From Plasmopara viticola (taxonomy: Eukaryota > Oomycota > Peronosporomycetes > Peronosporales > Peronosporaceae), in NCBI GenBank assembly GCA_001695595.3, contig MBPM02000190.1:1-64000 (forward strand): a stretch of 64,000 bases of DNA. Reading direction: 5' to 3'. A program made the position numbers and the translations under genes. How positions within the stretch are numbered: position 1 is the first letter of the stretch; each line of letters opens with the position of its first letter. The notes beneath the pieces are model-generated. The model saw nothing but the letters and a program-made list of their open reading frames with translations. It did no database searches and was not told where the DNA came from. Shown here in pieces: positions 43,101-55,345 of the stretch.

Positions 43101-45599
43101 AATGTCAGGGTCGACGTCGGAGGTATGTCAACGATCAGTACTTTGAGTCATATATGAGATCTGAGATGCCTCGGGTACCCCTTTAAAGCGTTGTCCCTTG
43201 CTTGGCTTAGAAGGGAACGGGTGATCATGTGGCGGCTGATAGTGTCAATAGCTTTATGGAGCTCTGTGCTTCAAGCGGTCAACCAAGTCTGGAGCTCACT
43301 ACAATAAGAAGCAATGCGGTCTGAAAAACTTGGCGTTCAAACCAACTGCAAACCATTTGAGTCACATGGCAAAAGCTAGCCAGCTCATCGCAAAGGCCTC
43401 AATCTCCGAGATTTTGTTAAAACTTTATAGCCTGACCACCGTGGCTGATTCGGTCATACGCGCACTTTCCACTGCTCAAAAAAATGGTGGTTTTATGAGT
43501 CTGAAAAGGCAGATACATTCGCAGCCTCTTATGTTATCGAGGTGCGTAGCACTGAAATCGGACTCTGTAAAAAGAGTATGTGTCTCGAGCTTTAGGCTAT
43601 ATAGAGCTCGTTCTGCGGAAGCGCATTCTGAGGTACCTAAGAAGGTGTAGAGACAGCCTCTAGCGGTAATATAATCACAACTGATTAGGTTCGCGTAGCT
43701 TCTGCACTTTCGTACCTCCAAGGCCAGACTACGCAACAATCCGATGTAAGTACTTCGTGTCCTGCAAACACATGGAGAAACAGCTGACATGAATCTTCTT
43801 TCTGGCAAACATTGCGCTTTACTAGCGTTTATGCTTTATTGACTGCAGCGAAGTAGGTGCAAACACCGTGGATATTATGAGATTTTTCCGGAAATTGACG
43901 ATCTGCAATATTGGGGCCATTTTCCGAATATGCTTACTTCACTTCGCTCATAGATGGCTCATGATTGGACCCACTTTGAATTTTTTTTATAAGTGCCGAA
44001 ATCTCGAATAAGCTATTTAAGATACTTTTAAATAGAGGTACAGCCACGAGCAGGCTTGCCCCCTCGAAATGTTGTAGATAGCTCCTCGTTCCAGGTAATA
44101 AATTTCGGGATTTACTAACTCGTATCCGGGCACCCGGTGTTCTGGCTGCATAAGCAAGAGTACATGATCTGCGTCACCGTCTCAAACAAGGGTTTGCAAG
44201 GATTGCGGAATCCTTGAGCACATCAAATGGCTGGTCATCAGTAGAGACGGGGCACTTTACTGGAAAGGAAACGGATCTTTATGATAAGCGTGAATCTTAA
44301 ACACACTACGAAACTAGTCCCCTGGTACATAGGAAAGCAAATCAGCATCTGAGACCCTCTTGATGAACCCGCAAAAGTTCAAGGTTATAAAGATCTTTCT
44401 AAAAGTTAGTGCAATCTGACGAGTGCGCCGGAAAATGATGAAATTCAGCCAAAATAGATTGATAAAGGCATTAAGAGAGCAGCGAAAATCAGTCAATTTC
44501 GAAGTGACTGACTTACGGGTCAATAAGAGACGACTTTAGTCAAATAAAACCTTGTAGTGATATAACTATTCTCGATAGCGTACATTTCTCGTCTCTAACG
44601 GAAGTAAAATGAGCATCGGAAGCTTAGAAATAGAAGAGATCTAGATCGTTTGATGAGACGAAGGCTTAAAAGCAGCTGCTCCCACCACATTACTTTTGTG
44701 AGCCATGCTCCATCCAAGAAAGGCCTCGTCAAAGATACGTCCAAAAAAATATAAGAGGTATCAGATTTGGTATTACCGCCTCAAAGATGGACATTACGAC
44801 GTTGTTGAAGCTATCTTTGCGGACACCCAATCTCTGCTAGCAGCACTGGATAGCAAAATTTGTATTTGTATGTGGGCAACATCATTTTATAAGTGAGTAC
44901 GAAAATCGGGAGACGAATTGCTTCTAGTGGTTCGCGAGACACGGTGATCAACAACATTTTAAGCTGAATGGCACAGTACAACTAGCTACAGGCGGCAAAT
45001 GTGCATGAGTGGGTAGTATTAATTTGCAAGAAGAGAGCGATGATGCGATACGGGATCAATCCTCGAGTGTCACGGTCGACTTTGTGGTAGATATTTAAGC
45101 CATCTCCAGCCTTGCTACTCCAGCTCCCATTGTGTCACGTCAAATGTATTACCTGAGGTGTTGGAGTTTCCGAACCTCAAAATGCTTGCTATGTATGCAA
45201 ACTGCTCTTCATATATAAACATATCCTCCGCTCTAGACGAAGATGACTTGGATCAGTCTCATACGCGGTGCTCGTTGCACCTCTACTCAAAAGCTTAAAG
45301 AATACCAAGGATAAATCATACCGTTTATTAAGCAAAAACTCACATGTAATGTTCAAAATTTTACCATTAACATTTTTACGAGAGGTGGGGCACGAAGTAA
45401 GTCTCATACTAAGCATGATGTGATCACTACGCAACGGTCACTAAAATGAGAGCGATGAGAGCTCATAGAAGCTCTCTTCACCGAACAAGCATTAAAAAAT
45501 GGCACGATGCAAGGCGAAATCTCCGCTATTATAAAGACCGGTTGCTTTAAAATCTCGCAAAAAATGGTGCTTGCTTCGTGCTTACAAAAACCTGAATAG

Positions 45600-46250
45600 T
45601 GCAGCAATATCTGCACCGATTTCCATTTCGAGAAAGGCGTCAAAAATGACGCGCCAGATGTAAACAGTAAGATCGCTGAATCGAATACACAGCATACGAG
45701 TCTAACACTGTATGCGTGTAACTCCAAAGTAGAGCCTACGCTGGGGAATATTCGCTTGCTTGGATCACATGAGCACGCTCGCAGTGACAAGGAAAAGAGG
45801 ACGAGGCTCAAGCCCAAAAATTTGAATTGCGTGCTTCTTGGATTTGCTGAATGCTTCAAAGGATGATGCTTGACTTTTGGACAATAATAAGTTCAAGATG
45901 GCAAGCTATATAAGGTCGGACGAGAGTGGGGTGAGTGGCATCTAAAATATAAAGCTTAATTACATCAGCGAGGGGGTTTATGATGCTGTCGCGCCTATAC
46001 TAATGGAAGGTCAGTCTGGAGTAGATGAGCGTAGGAAAGGCGTCAAAAATGACGCGCCAGATGTTAACAGTAAGATCGCTGAATCGAATGAGGACCCAGT
46101 ACCACCGCAGCTTTCGGATTAAAGCGACCTATACATACTGTTTGGAGCCGTTGGTGAACCATTGTACCTTGTTGAGGACGAAACGAATGCTGAGGAGCAA
46201 ATATAAAAAAACACCATTTCCAAAGCGTACCAATTAGGTAGGGGAAAAAA
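45600..46250 (+). mobile_element. Copia remnant with internal duplication
   Basis: Block 45687-46031 matches 29092-29441 inverted and encodes the Copia integrase C-terminal region (RLGSHEHA-like, KEKRTRLKPKNLNCVLLGF). It is flanked by two 55-bp copies (45632-45686 and 46035-46089) differing at one base. Downstream, 46090-46230 continues with a linker (EDPVPPQLSD, then LYILFGAVGEPLYLVEDE). Stops are present. Confidence 0.65.
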
Positions 46251-49200
46251 TCTCGCGTAAGCCGTTCTTATTTAAGCTACAGGATCTTGCGATGCTGTAG
46301 ACATACCGCTAGCATATGCTCAGACAATAACTAGTGACAAAGCTGCGCAGCAGCGTGAATACATACACACTGAGCCAGTATCCAGGTAGTTCTCCGCTCT
46401 GGTAAAAGCGTCCTGCTAAAAAGGACAATCGAACCATTAGGAGTAGGTGGGTATTTGCCAAGAAGCGTGGCCAGCTTAATCGCGTGGTACACCTCAAAGC
46501 ACCATTGAAGGCTTAAAAATTATATTCCAAATAACGAACTAGACTTCGTCGGGACGTATTTTTCCGTAACAATCCTGGTTTCGATCCGAGGCATGCTCTT
46601 GGTCTTTCCTACAAAAGTGCAACGTAAAACAATTAGATATAGACTCTACGGTATATGAATGTGTGTATATAGCTGTATTCGTTGACATCGAGATCACTAC
46701 ATATTACGAGTATCAACCATTTTGGTTCGAAGAGCCACAAGTGCATGAAACGAGATTATTTATCAGATGCTTCAAGAGAACAGTTTTAAGGGCTGCGTTT
46801 TTAATCGATGTTTCTACATTAAGAGGCTCAATTTACGTCTATATCTATGTACACGATACGACAATCGCAAAGAAGACAGATAAGAACATCAACAACGTAA
46901 ATAATGTGGTACAGAATGCCCTCTACATAAGAAAACTCCGAGCTGAAAACGATTATTCTGGGAACCAAAACGTACTACGATACAGCAACTGAGATAGTAA
47001 TAACCAGACATCGATGGCATGGTAGAATGCTTCGGGCAAGAGAAAACGAGGCCTATTGATGACGCTGTCGAAATTACAGACGCCAGAGGTCGAAGCCGTT
47101 CCAGCTTTGGATTGGATGTCTGCCGTACATTACGGTGTACGCAATTTGGCATCGTTCGTAGCCACACAGCTTTCGCATGTTCCAATTAATTTGGACTTTA
47201 GCCCTAGAGTGCTGCCGTGTGAGTGCTACGCTACCTCTAGTCGACACGTAGACACAAAGTTGCTAAATGAGGTAAGGGTGGTAACGTGATTGTCAAAGCC
47301 TATCGGACGCTGATTGGCGTACGAAGCTCGAGTATCATAATGAAAATTTGAAACGTCTCCATTGTGTTCAGATACAAATTTTAGAGAGCAGTGTCTCTCA
47401 CCTAAGCTTTGATACTATGTTTATGCGAACGAATTTTAGCGTGTGTAGCGCTAGCGGTTATAGAAGGAGCACTTCATCAGAAGGCGGCTACATTTTAAAA
47501 CTTGACTAGAACACATTCGTTTTGACCTAGTATACCCGCTACAAAACTCGGACGGAGCACGTGAACATCTATCGCCACTTTATTTTAATAAACTTTGAAC
47601 GCGGAACGATTAAGGCCAAGTGCGTCGACGCCAGGATTTATTGGCTAACAGTTCGTCTAAGGCTTGCAAGATCGAGACGGTCGAGTTCTCGCGAGACGGG
47701 TACGGCATCAACGAGAACATCACCGTGCCAAAAAGACAACGGAGTCGAATAAACCGATATTGCACAATTTAGTAATGTATCTTGGCTCAATCACTTTGGC
47801 TTTTGCCTCATACAGCCCCAACGTTTAAGCCAGCACTTTTGAGCAAAAGCAGACACGTACACATTTAAATTGTGCGCGTGCAATCGACAGTATTGAAAGT
47901 TCTCAAGGGGCTGCAACGTCAAATAAAATTGACGCTTGCAGGACGGCATTCCCTTAGGCATTAATTTCGATTTAGGGGTGGCTGATTTAGCTTTCGGTGG
48001 AATGTTTTTAGGTCGAAACGTTACGTATGCAACCTATCCTTGTATGTGGAGTGATACATAGAGCATTTGCGACACGGGAGAATCAGTGTTAGCCGCACTT
48101 TATGTGTAGAGCACAACTTAGGCAATCAAGCCGGTATTTTATAAACGTGAGTGAAGAGGCATCAATTTCACGAACTAGGTCGCGAAGCAGCCATCCTCTG
48201 AGCGGTCAAATTTGCGTCGGTATATTGTCCTTTTTTGTTATCATAGGTTAAGATGGTAGAATTGCTTCAGAAAATTCATGAAGAAATGAGCTTTTTGAGC
48301 AGCTGAAGGGTCTCGTCCTATAACAAAAAGTACAAAACGCAAATCGGCGCCATTTTTTAGCATATAAAGTGCGAGTCCAATTTATCCTAAACGTTATTAG
48401 TTTTTGCCGGTGATTAAAAATGACGTGGTCAATTGTAATGCTAGCCTGCATGACTTACCAGCTGAAGCGCTCTTCTGAAGCTTTTCTGTAAAGTAATATG
48501 TTCCTTGCAATTTTGTGCTAATATTTTACCTTAAAAGGTACTATCAAATCACTGCGCAGCGTACGTCCTATACAGCGCTCGCAGTTTGTCCGGCGTGACA
48601 CATTCGGCCTGAGGCTGATACATCTGAGGCACTGCATGTGAAGTGGCGTATATTTCGCTAAGCGGGACATTAAATGAGCACAGCCCCCACTAGACGCCAA
48701 TGTACACGGCGGCGAATCACGCACGACCGAGTCGTTAAGTATACGACATAGAGCATCTTTTCGAGATTGTCGACCTATTTAACGCTTATCGAACATAAAT
48801 GACGTCTCGTCTTGAACAGACGGGTCCAAGAAAGACTTATTGATCAGTGAAAAAAGCGCTATGCTACCTTTTTTAATAAAGGGAAGTACATGTGCGATCA
48901 AGACCTGGATCGTATCTAGTTCGTGAAGGCTATACTTGAGCTGGACGAGATATTCAATGGCATAATTTGAAAATCCTTGTAAGGCTGATGGCAATGTTAT
49001 ATATGTCCTATTAAAGGAGCCAATCCAGGTTTTACTTGAACAAAATAACTTTCGTGACGGTCAGATTTCTATCGGCGCTACACTCCTTAATGCAAGCGCC
49101 GTGGGAAAGATTAAGTGAGCACGCTGACTCTTCGCCAGCTTCAGATTGCCAAAACATGCTTGTTCATGACACAAAAAGGTTTGCGATGGAGTATGCTCCG

Positions 49201-51730
49201 TCAGATTTAATTACCATCGGCTAACTCTAATCCATTTGCAGCTTAACATATTAGAGTTAAGCTGCACAAATCACGCATCGCTACTCACGGCGACGCACTA
49301 ATCGCACTTTTTGTTGGTGTTTTTTCTGCAAAGTATTGCTTTGAGGTAAAGTAATTTCTACAAAGAAGAGGGTTGCTTCATCGCCTTCCCGGAGCTTACA
49401 GCACCGCTCAAGATATCCAACATGTGCGGCGGTAGTTCGTTTCATCGCATTTATGCATTACAGTGTGATGTAGATACTGAGATTTAGAGCATTATCGCTG
49501 TGCAAGATAAGGTTTACAAAGCTAGGCAAAGCTAGGTATGGGAACAATTTCTTTCTAAATACCGTCATAAGCGGCAATTTTGTCAAATGTCGTAGTAATC
49601 GACTCCCACGCAATATATCATATTACAAAACAACGGCCAAAATTGAGTGCAACAGTAGCTGGCGTGTCTAAAGCCTACTTTAAAAGCTTCGCATCCCAAC
49701 CTCTCATGGCTAGGTGTTGTAGCGATTCCCTCACGACAGTGACTTCGGCATTGATCGCAAGCTACCAACTTTTCGACTTCCCAATTGAAATCCTCCAAAA
49801 AACATCTCCTGTCATTTTTCGACCACGGTGGGATTCGTTGCCGATTCGGCGCAGAGGTAGTATCTCCATTGCACCAACTGACCCGTAATTAAAGTTACTT
49901 CGATGCTTCCTCTGGATGCGTCTTCAGCTCACTATGTGACTTATAGTCTTGATGCTTGCCGCGACTCTTAACGTCCGCAAGTTACAATTAAGCCTACTTT
50001 AGTATACTATAGACACACCATAGGAAACTTGCTGGATTAAAGTGCAATACAATTAATGGCCTGCGTTCAAAGCGCATATCTACGATTGGTCAATAATTAA
50101 TAAAAACTAGTGCTACCATAGCACACCTATTCGCTTGAATAATCTGTTAAACTGTCTGTAGTTCAACATTCATTAATGAAGTAATAACGTTGTTGTCAAA
50201 ACTAATACTCAGTATGTAGCATTGCTCGAGTCCAAAAAGTAGACTGCATGTATGATTAAAGTCGACAAAAGGTAGCACGACGAAGCTCATGCCATGGCTG
50301 AACAACCGTGCTGATCTTCCCGAAGTGCTCGTTTATACAAAAGCTCCAGACCGCACACGTCTGCGGTGTCCCTGAGAAGTGCCCAGTCGAACGATGGGTG
50401 CAAGGTTTCACAAGCAAGCTCAAGATTAAGAACGCGGATAATTTGAAAGCCTGTGAGGTAAAAATGGAGATGTGGAACACTCCAGCCACGCATTGCAAGA
50501 ACGATTGCACTGTCCCGTAACGAAAGTCTTATGCGGATAAAGCGATAATACATTAAACCTATTCAAGCCATTCCTGATCACTATTTAATAAGCCGGAAAA
50601 TAAAAATATTTTAAAGCATGAGCTTCAAGAGCCGTCCTATATTTCGCGCGTAATTTAAAAAGATAGATGATTTAATAGAGCAGTGGTACGTAAGCTCTTG
50701 ACAATAAGTGCTGACGAAATACTGGCTGCAAAGAACAGCCTTCAGACTGCCTTTAATCTCTAATTAAAATTGTGTGTTATTTCGACATTCAGGAAGTGTA
50801 TTTGTACCAAGCGCTTGAAATTAGTCATTGAGCAGATGGAGGGGTCTTTCACTCGTTCACATTGAGGCCGATCAGCTAGGAACGCATCAAGACATGCAAG
50901 ATTATGCGATAGATAGATCAAAGCAGCACCAAAAGATGTACGACTAAAGCTCCAAAGTATACTCTACAGTAGACCGAAACAATCGCAACTACATCTTTGT
51001 AAATGATACAGACCTTTGTCTTTTAATCAAGCGCCAAGATTCGGCCATAAAGCTCTCGTTTCGCCTTGAATCGAGCCTCTTAGAATAAATATCAGCACGC
51101 TTCAAGGTATTGCAATGACAGATATCATCCAACAAGGAGTTTCACTTTCAAAACGTGCGACTGTAACGATTAGATTCGCAAATCATACGCTTTGTTGCCG
51201 TTACGACGTGCAATTGTAGGTGATAAACTCACCTGTTGACCGTCAAATTTATGACCGACACTATGACATTTATACCCTATGCGAGGATATTTGCAGTGAG
51301 GACTGAGCTTCCATTGGAACTTTGTCGCGGCTGCATTTTCTTTCGACCACGACCGGGGACAGGCCTCAAATCCCAGGAAATAGAGCGTTAATGGGGTAAC
51401 ATTACCTGATTTATCTGGCATGGTGATTTGCCAAAGCGCTGTCAAAAACGAGTCATTTGGAGCAAAAGGGCTGCGCTTGGCCCTTCCTTATGACGACGCC
51501 TCCCCCCCGTTACAAGATTTGATCTCTGCGCCGAGCCGTTTTGTCGCTCGGTTGTCAATTGAAGCGAACGAAGGTTTCGTCGCCTCCACACTCCTACTTT
51601 TTATAGAGATACGCCTCATTTCTCGTGGCCGCGATCACTTGACCATGGAGAAGTACGATCTTCCTATAAATAGCTGCCGACGAGAAAGCCTGCGCCACCG
51701 AGTTCCCTTTCCTCTTGACGTGGCCAAGTC

Positions 51731-51749
51731 ACTTCATTCTCACTTTTAC
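51731..51749 (+). promoter_or_regulatory. Oomycete INR/FPR-like transcription start
   Basis: ACTTCATTCTCACTTTTAC resembles the initiator (TCATTCT) plus the pyrimidine-rich flanking element, about 55-65 bp before ATG 51801. Confidence 0.45.
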
Positions 51750-51800
51750 TTTGAAGCCTTCAAGTCCAACCTCCTACTCTTTTTTAAACAAAAAATTAGA

Positions 51801-52289
51801 ATGAAGGTCTTGTTTCCCTTTCTCGCCATGACCGCGCTCTCGATCGCTGCCGTCAACGCGCAGACCACGACTGGGACCACCACGTCCCCTACAGGTGACT
51901 CGACCACGATGACGAGTACACCCACGACTGCTTCGGGTGGTTCAGCGGCGAATACACCGACGGGTGCAACGGCCTCGTCTCCCACCACGGCACCTGCCGA
52001 CCAAGCGGATGCGAATGGTGCCAACCCAGCCGACACGACGTCCCCGAGTACTGCGGATCCATCGACCACCATGTCATCGACTGACATGGACGCTAGCATG
52101 AACATGACGTCCAGTGGGATGGAAGATCCCATGGCAACGCCGGATGAGACAGGCGTGGAGGCGAGTACGGACAAGGAAAAGTCTTCCATGAGCGCGTCGG
52201 CCTCTGGTTCGAGTGGTGCTGCGCATGTCGCAAGTGCCGTGGGGGCCACGCTCGCCGCGGTCGTAACCGTAACCACGTACTTCCTGTGA
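51801..52289 (+). CDS. Secreted mucin-like, Thr/Ser/Met-containing GPI-anchored protein
   Basis: 162 aa from ATG 51801 (MKVLFPFLAMTALSIAAVNA, signal peptide). Thr/Ser/Ala/Pro-rich body with a Met/Asp stretch (STDMDASMNMTSSGMEDPM) and a charged segment (TDKEKSS), then SASASGSSGAAHVASAVGAT and a hydrophobic tail ending VTVTTYFL, typical of GPI attachment. Paralogous in layout to 38136-38678, with the same VNxQ cleavage region and the same SGSSGA-H motif before the tail, although 13 kb of spacer separates them. Confidence 0.8.
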   Translation: MKVLFPFLAMTALSIAAVNAQTTTGTTTSPTGDSTTMTSTPTTASGGSAANTPTGATASSPTTAPADQADANGANPADTTSPSTADPSTTMSSTDMDASMNMTSSGMEDPMATPDETGVEASTDKEKSSMSASASGSSGAAHVASAVGATLAAVVTVTTYFL

Positions 52290-52299
52290 TCGGACCTGT

Positions 52300-53751
52300 G
52301 TACCCGCGCGTTTACGTCCTGAGTCATGATTACGATCCCGCATTGACCGTTGGAATTGTAAAGTAGCCCACTTTTTTCTCATAAAGCACACGTGAATAAG
52401 ATACCTCTTTTCACTAATCGCCCACTACAACTTGTAAGAGATGATCTGAAAGACGACCGCACTTTTGAATGATTAGGTATACAAGCTTCAAGTAAAAGTA
52501 TATTTGGTCCGCAGCGTACGCAAGTATGGCTCGTACAATCATGAGATTATCAGTTTAGCTTTAGCATCATGAAGTATAAGCGTTGGAACATGATCTCATA
52601 CGGTAAGCATTGAGGTGCGTGACATATATCGGTGATTGAGTAATCTCATTGAGTGCAATTACAGACCAGTCGAATTGCTACCCCTCAAACAGAATAAACC
52701 CCGATGCACTTTTATTAGTGGTCGTCGTAGTATTGACAAACTCGACATCACCAGCATGTGCGCGGTTTTGGTAGCAAACACCACCGCATTCTATAGAAAG
52801 AGATTAGTTTAGCACATCATTTGGTATTCTTCGCAAATTGGTCATCTATTTTGTACTTCCTACCGCGGATGATCGGCACCGCTGTGGGTATAGACTCGAC
52901 TTTCTTATGTGAATTTGCGTATGTAGTGTTTATGAAAACTACTTTGCATGTGAGGACTGCAAGCACTTCACACCACACACGCCGCATAGAAATTGCTATC
53001 ATAATCCTCGCATCACAGAACCAAACAAAGTTGAAAGCGGATTCTTTCGAAGCCCTCGAGCATAAGAAAGAGCCTTGTCTTTTAAAAAATTGACCCCATT
53101 CTGTTAAAAGGGGGCTTAATTAGATAGGTCACGCTGTTTCTTGCCAACTGATCTTTTCCAATCTGGAATATTCGTCTTAAGAGTATTCTTTCCGTTTTTT
53201 GGGCATGCCATTGTTAATTCCAGCCACGGAATTGCACCGACTTTCGTGCAAAAACGGACAAAAGCGTGCCATCTGGTGGGTGGTACATGTTGAAAGCAAA
53301 TGTATTTCATGGGCTCGGGTTATGGTCAATCATTGGTCCGTGACCAGCTCCACCATATGGGACTTGGTAGCTTGCCTATCGCAGCAAGACAAGCTGGCGT
53401 GTCAGCAGTGATTCTTCACCGACTCCCAAGAGTTCTACCGAACGTCAGACCCGGCTGACAACTCGACTCGAGAGAGAGTCAAGGCAATGTACCCCTCAGG
53501 CACAATATATGTGCAGTCTTTCAGAAATACGTCCTGGCCAGCGCGTTTGGTACCATAATTAATTTCGTGTTACATATCTAGTCCATGACATGGAGTTGCA
53601 TATAAATGGTACAGGTCATGCATCTGGTTTTAGTGGTTGGAGACACTGCGTCTGAGTCTCAGATCAGGGCCACTTCTCAATTAGCTCTGGTCTCGCCACA
53701 GCCTAGTAGGATCCAGGGACGAGACTGGGAGCCATTCCACACCGCCTCACC
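52300..53751. other. Intergenic region upstream of the permease
   Basis: No supported gene. Frames at 52817-53093 are short and unrecognised. Around 53600-53750 the base composition becomes host-gene-like, with no clear INR motif visible to me. Confidence 0.55.
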
Positions 53752-55197
53752 ATGTCTTTCTTTACGTCCGAGGACCTCAAGATTTCATTCAACTTCTTCT
53801 GTACCGTATACGGCATCGGTACCTTAGGTGTACCATCCAACTTTGCCCGCTCGGGTCTCGCATTGGCCACCACGGCGCTTCTCTTCATGGCATTTGCCAA
53901 CATTTGTTCGTGCGTCGCCATCTCAAGGGTCATGTTAGCGGCACCCCCGACCGTCAAGACGTATGGTGACGTGGGTGAGTGGTGTTGTGGCAAGATTGGA
54001 CGGTACCTGGTGATTTTCGTCCAATTTGGCGTCTGTTGCTTGGTACCCTGTGCCTTTCTGGTACTTGGCGGGATCTTGCTCGACGGCATTTCTCCCGACG
54101 CGTTCGACCAGCAATACTGGAGCATCATCATGGCGGTCATGCTCCTCCCCGTCATCTTAACGCCAACACTCAAGGAAGGGGCGAGTGCAGCTCTTGCTGG
54201 CTGTATTGGCACCCTTCTCGCCGACGCCATTTCTCTCGGCGTGCTCTTGACTAGCATTGGGTCGGACCATCCCGCGATTATCAATCCCGACTACAACTTG
54301 GGTCAAGTCGCGAGCTCGTTTGGCAACTTGGCGCTCGCCTACTCTGCCGCCGTGCTCGTGCCTGCGCTCCAGCGTGAACACTCGCAACCTGAACGCATGC
54401 CCCGCGTCGTGGCGACCACGATGGCGTTTACCGCGTGTCTGTTCCTCATTATTGGTACCCTGTCGTTCGTCTCTGTCGGGTGCCAAGTTCCGGGGAACCT
54501 CCTCTTTGCCATTGGGGGTACAGCGCTGAATCTCAATGCAAATCGCGGTGCTGTCGTGCTTGCTTACATGTTCATGCAACTGCACATTACCATTGCGTTT
54601 TCCGTGATTTTAAACCCCGTCTTGTACATTGCCGAGCGAGGGGTGCTCGGCATGCACAAGCTCTCGCAGCCTTCGACCGTCGACGAAGAGTCCCCTGCAT
54701 TCAATGGCCTGCCGCTCGACTCGCATCAAAAGGAACGGCCGTCCGAAGGCCCGTCGGTCGTGTCGTTGGCCACGGCCGAGTACAACTTGTCGCCCCAAGC
54801 TCTGGTCGACGAGTACCACAATTGTGGTCCCCTCATGATTGCCAAGTACACGACCCTCCGAATAGTCATCGTCGTGCTCTTGCTCGTGATTGCCATCATT
54901 TTCAAGGACCATTTCGTCGACTTTTCCGACTTTGTCGGCGCCTGGGCCGTGTCCATGGCGTGCATTATCCTCCCCATTTTCTTTTACCTCAAAGTCTTTT
55001 GGAACTTTATTCCGTGGTACGAAAAGACCATTGGGGTCCTCCTCATTAGTATCTGCGCTGGCCTCGGCGCCTACGTCACGTATACGACGGGCGAAAAGTT
55101 GTTTCTGAACATTGTGAGCGACAAGACGTTCCAGTATTGTCCCGCGGGCTACGACATGGTCGTGTACACGAACGCAACCTTTTACGGCACGCCTTAG
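53752..55197 (+). CDS. Amino acid/auxin permease (AAAP) family transporter
   Basis: 481 aa, single exon. The N-terminus DLKISFNFFCTVYGIGTLGV followed by PSNFARSG is the AAAP first-helix motif with its unwound Gly region. Around ten to eleven hydrophobic segments follow, for example LVIFVQFGVCCLVPCAFLVL, SIIMAVMLLPVILTPT, VLAYMFMQLHITIAFSVILN and the C-terminal FFYLKVFWNFIPWYEK and VLLISICAGLGAYVTYT. A hydrophilic loop of about 70 residues lies near residues 300-370. The family moves amino acids with protons or sodium across plasma or vacuolar membranes; the substrate cannot be told from sequence. Confidence 0.9.
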   Translation: MSFFTSEDLKISFNFFCTVYGIGTLGVPSNFARSGLALATTALLFMAFANICSCVAISRVMLAAPPTVKTYGDVGEWCCGKIGRYLVIFVQFGVCCLVPCAFLVLGGILLDGISPDAFDQQYWSIIMAVMLLPVILTPTLKEGASAALAGCIGTLLADAISLGVLLTSIGSDHPAIINPDYNLGQVASSFGNLALAYSAAVLVPALQREHSQPERMPRVVATTMAFTACLFLIIGTLSFVSVGCQVPGNLLFAIGGTALNLNANRGAVVLAYMFMQLHITIAFSVILNPVLYIAERGVLGMHKLSQPSTVDEESPAFNGLPLDSHQKERPSEGPSVVSLATAEYNLSPQALVDEYHNCGPLMIAKYTTLRIVIVVLLLVIAIIFKDHFVDFSDFVGAWAVSMACIILPIFFYLKVFWNFIPWYEKTIGVLLISICAGLGAYVTYTTGEKLFLNIVSDKTFQYCPAGYDMVVYTNATFYGTP

Positions 55198-55345
55198 TGG
55201 CCCAACGGGTTGAGATAGAAAGAGTGAGTTAAATAGAATTCCCTGAAATTCTCGCAGTGGTCACACACCAAGTTATAATAATAATATAAACGGAACCTCT
55301 AAAGTAGCATACGGGACGGGTGTGGCCCACACGACCGGAAAGAAG

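Larger units (their letters stand above)
38740..51700. other. 13-kb AT-rich gene-poor spacer
   Basis: No intact gene recognised on either strand. It contains a tandem palindromic repeat (40068-40158), a Copia remnant (about 45600-46250) and many short, unconnected open frames. Frames at 41783-42061 and 43330-43650 read somewhat like protein, but no family could be named and neither is long. Confidence 0.6.

Noticed and set aside
46560..46600. tRNA-like T-loop (GGTTTCGATCC)
   Set aside because: No matching acceptor stem, D-arm or anticodon arm could be drawn around it.
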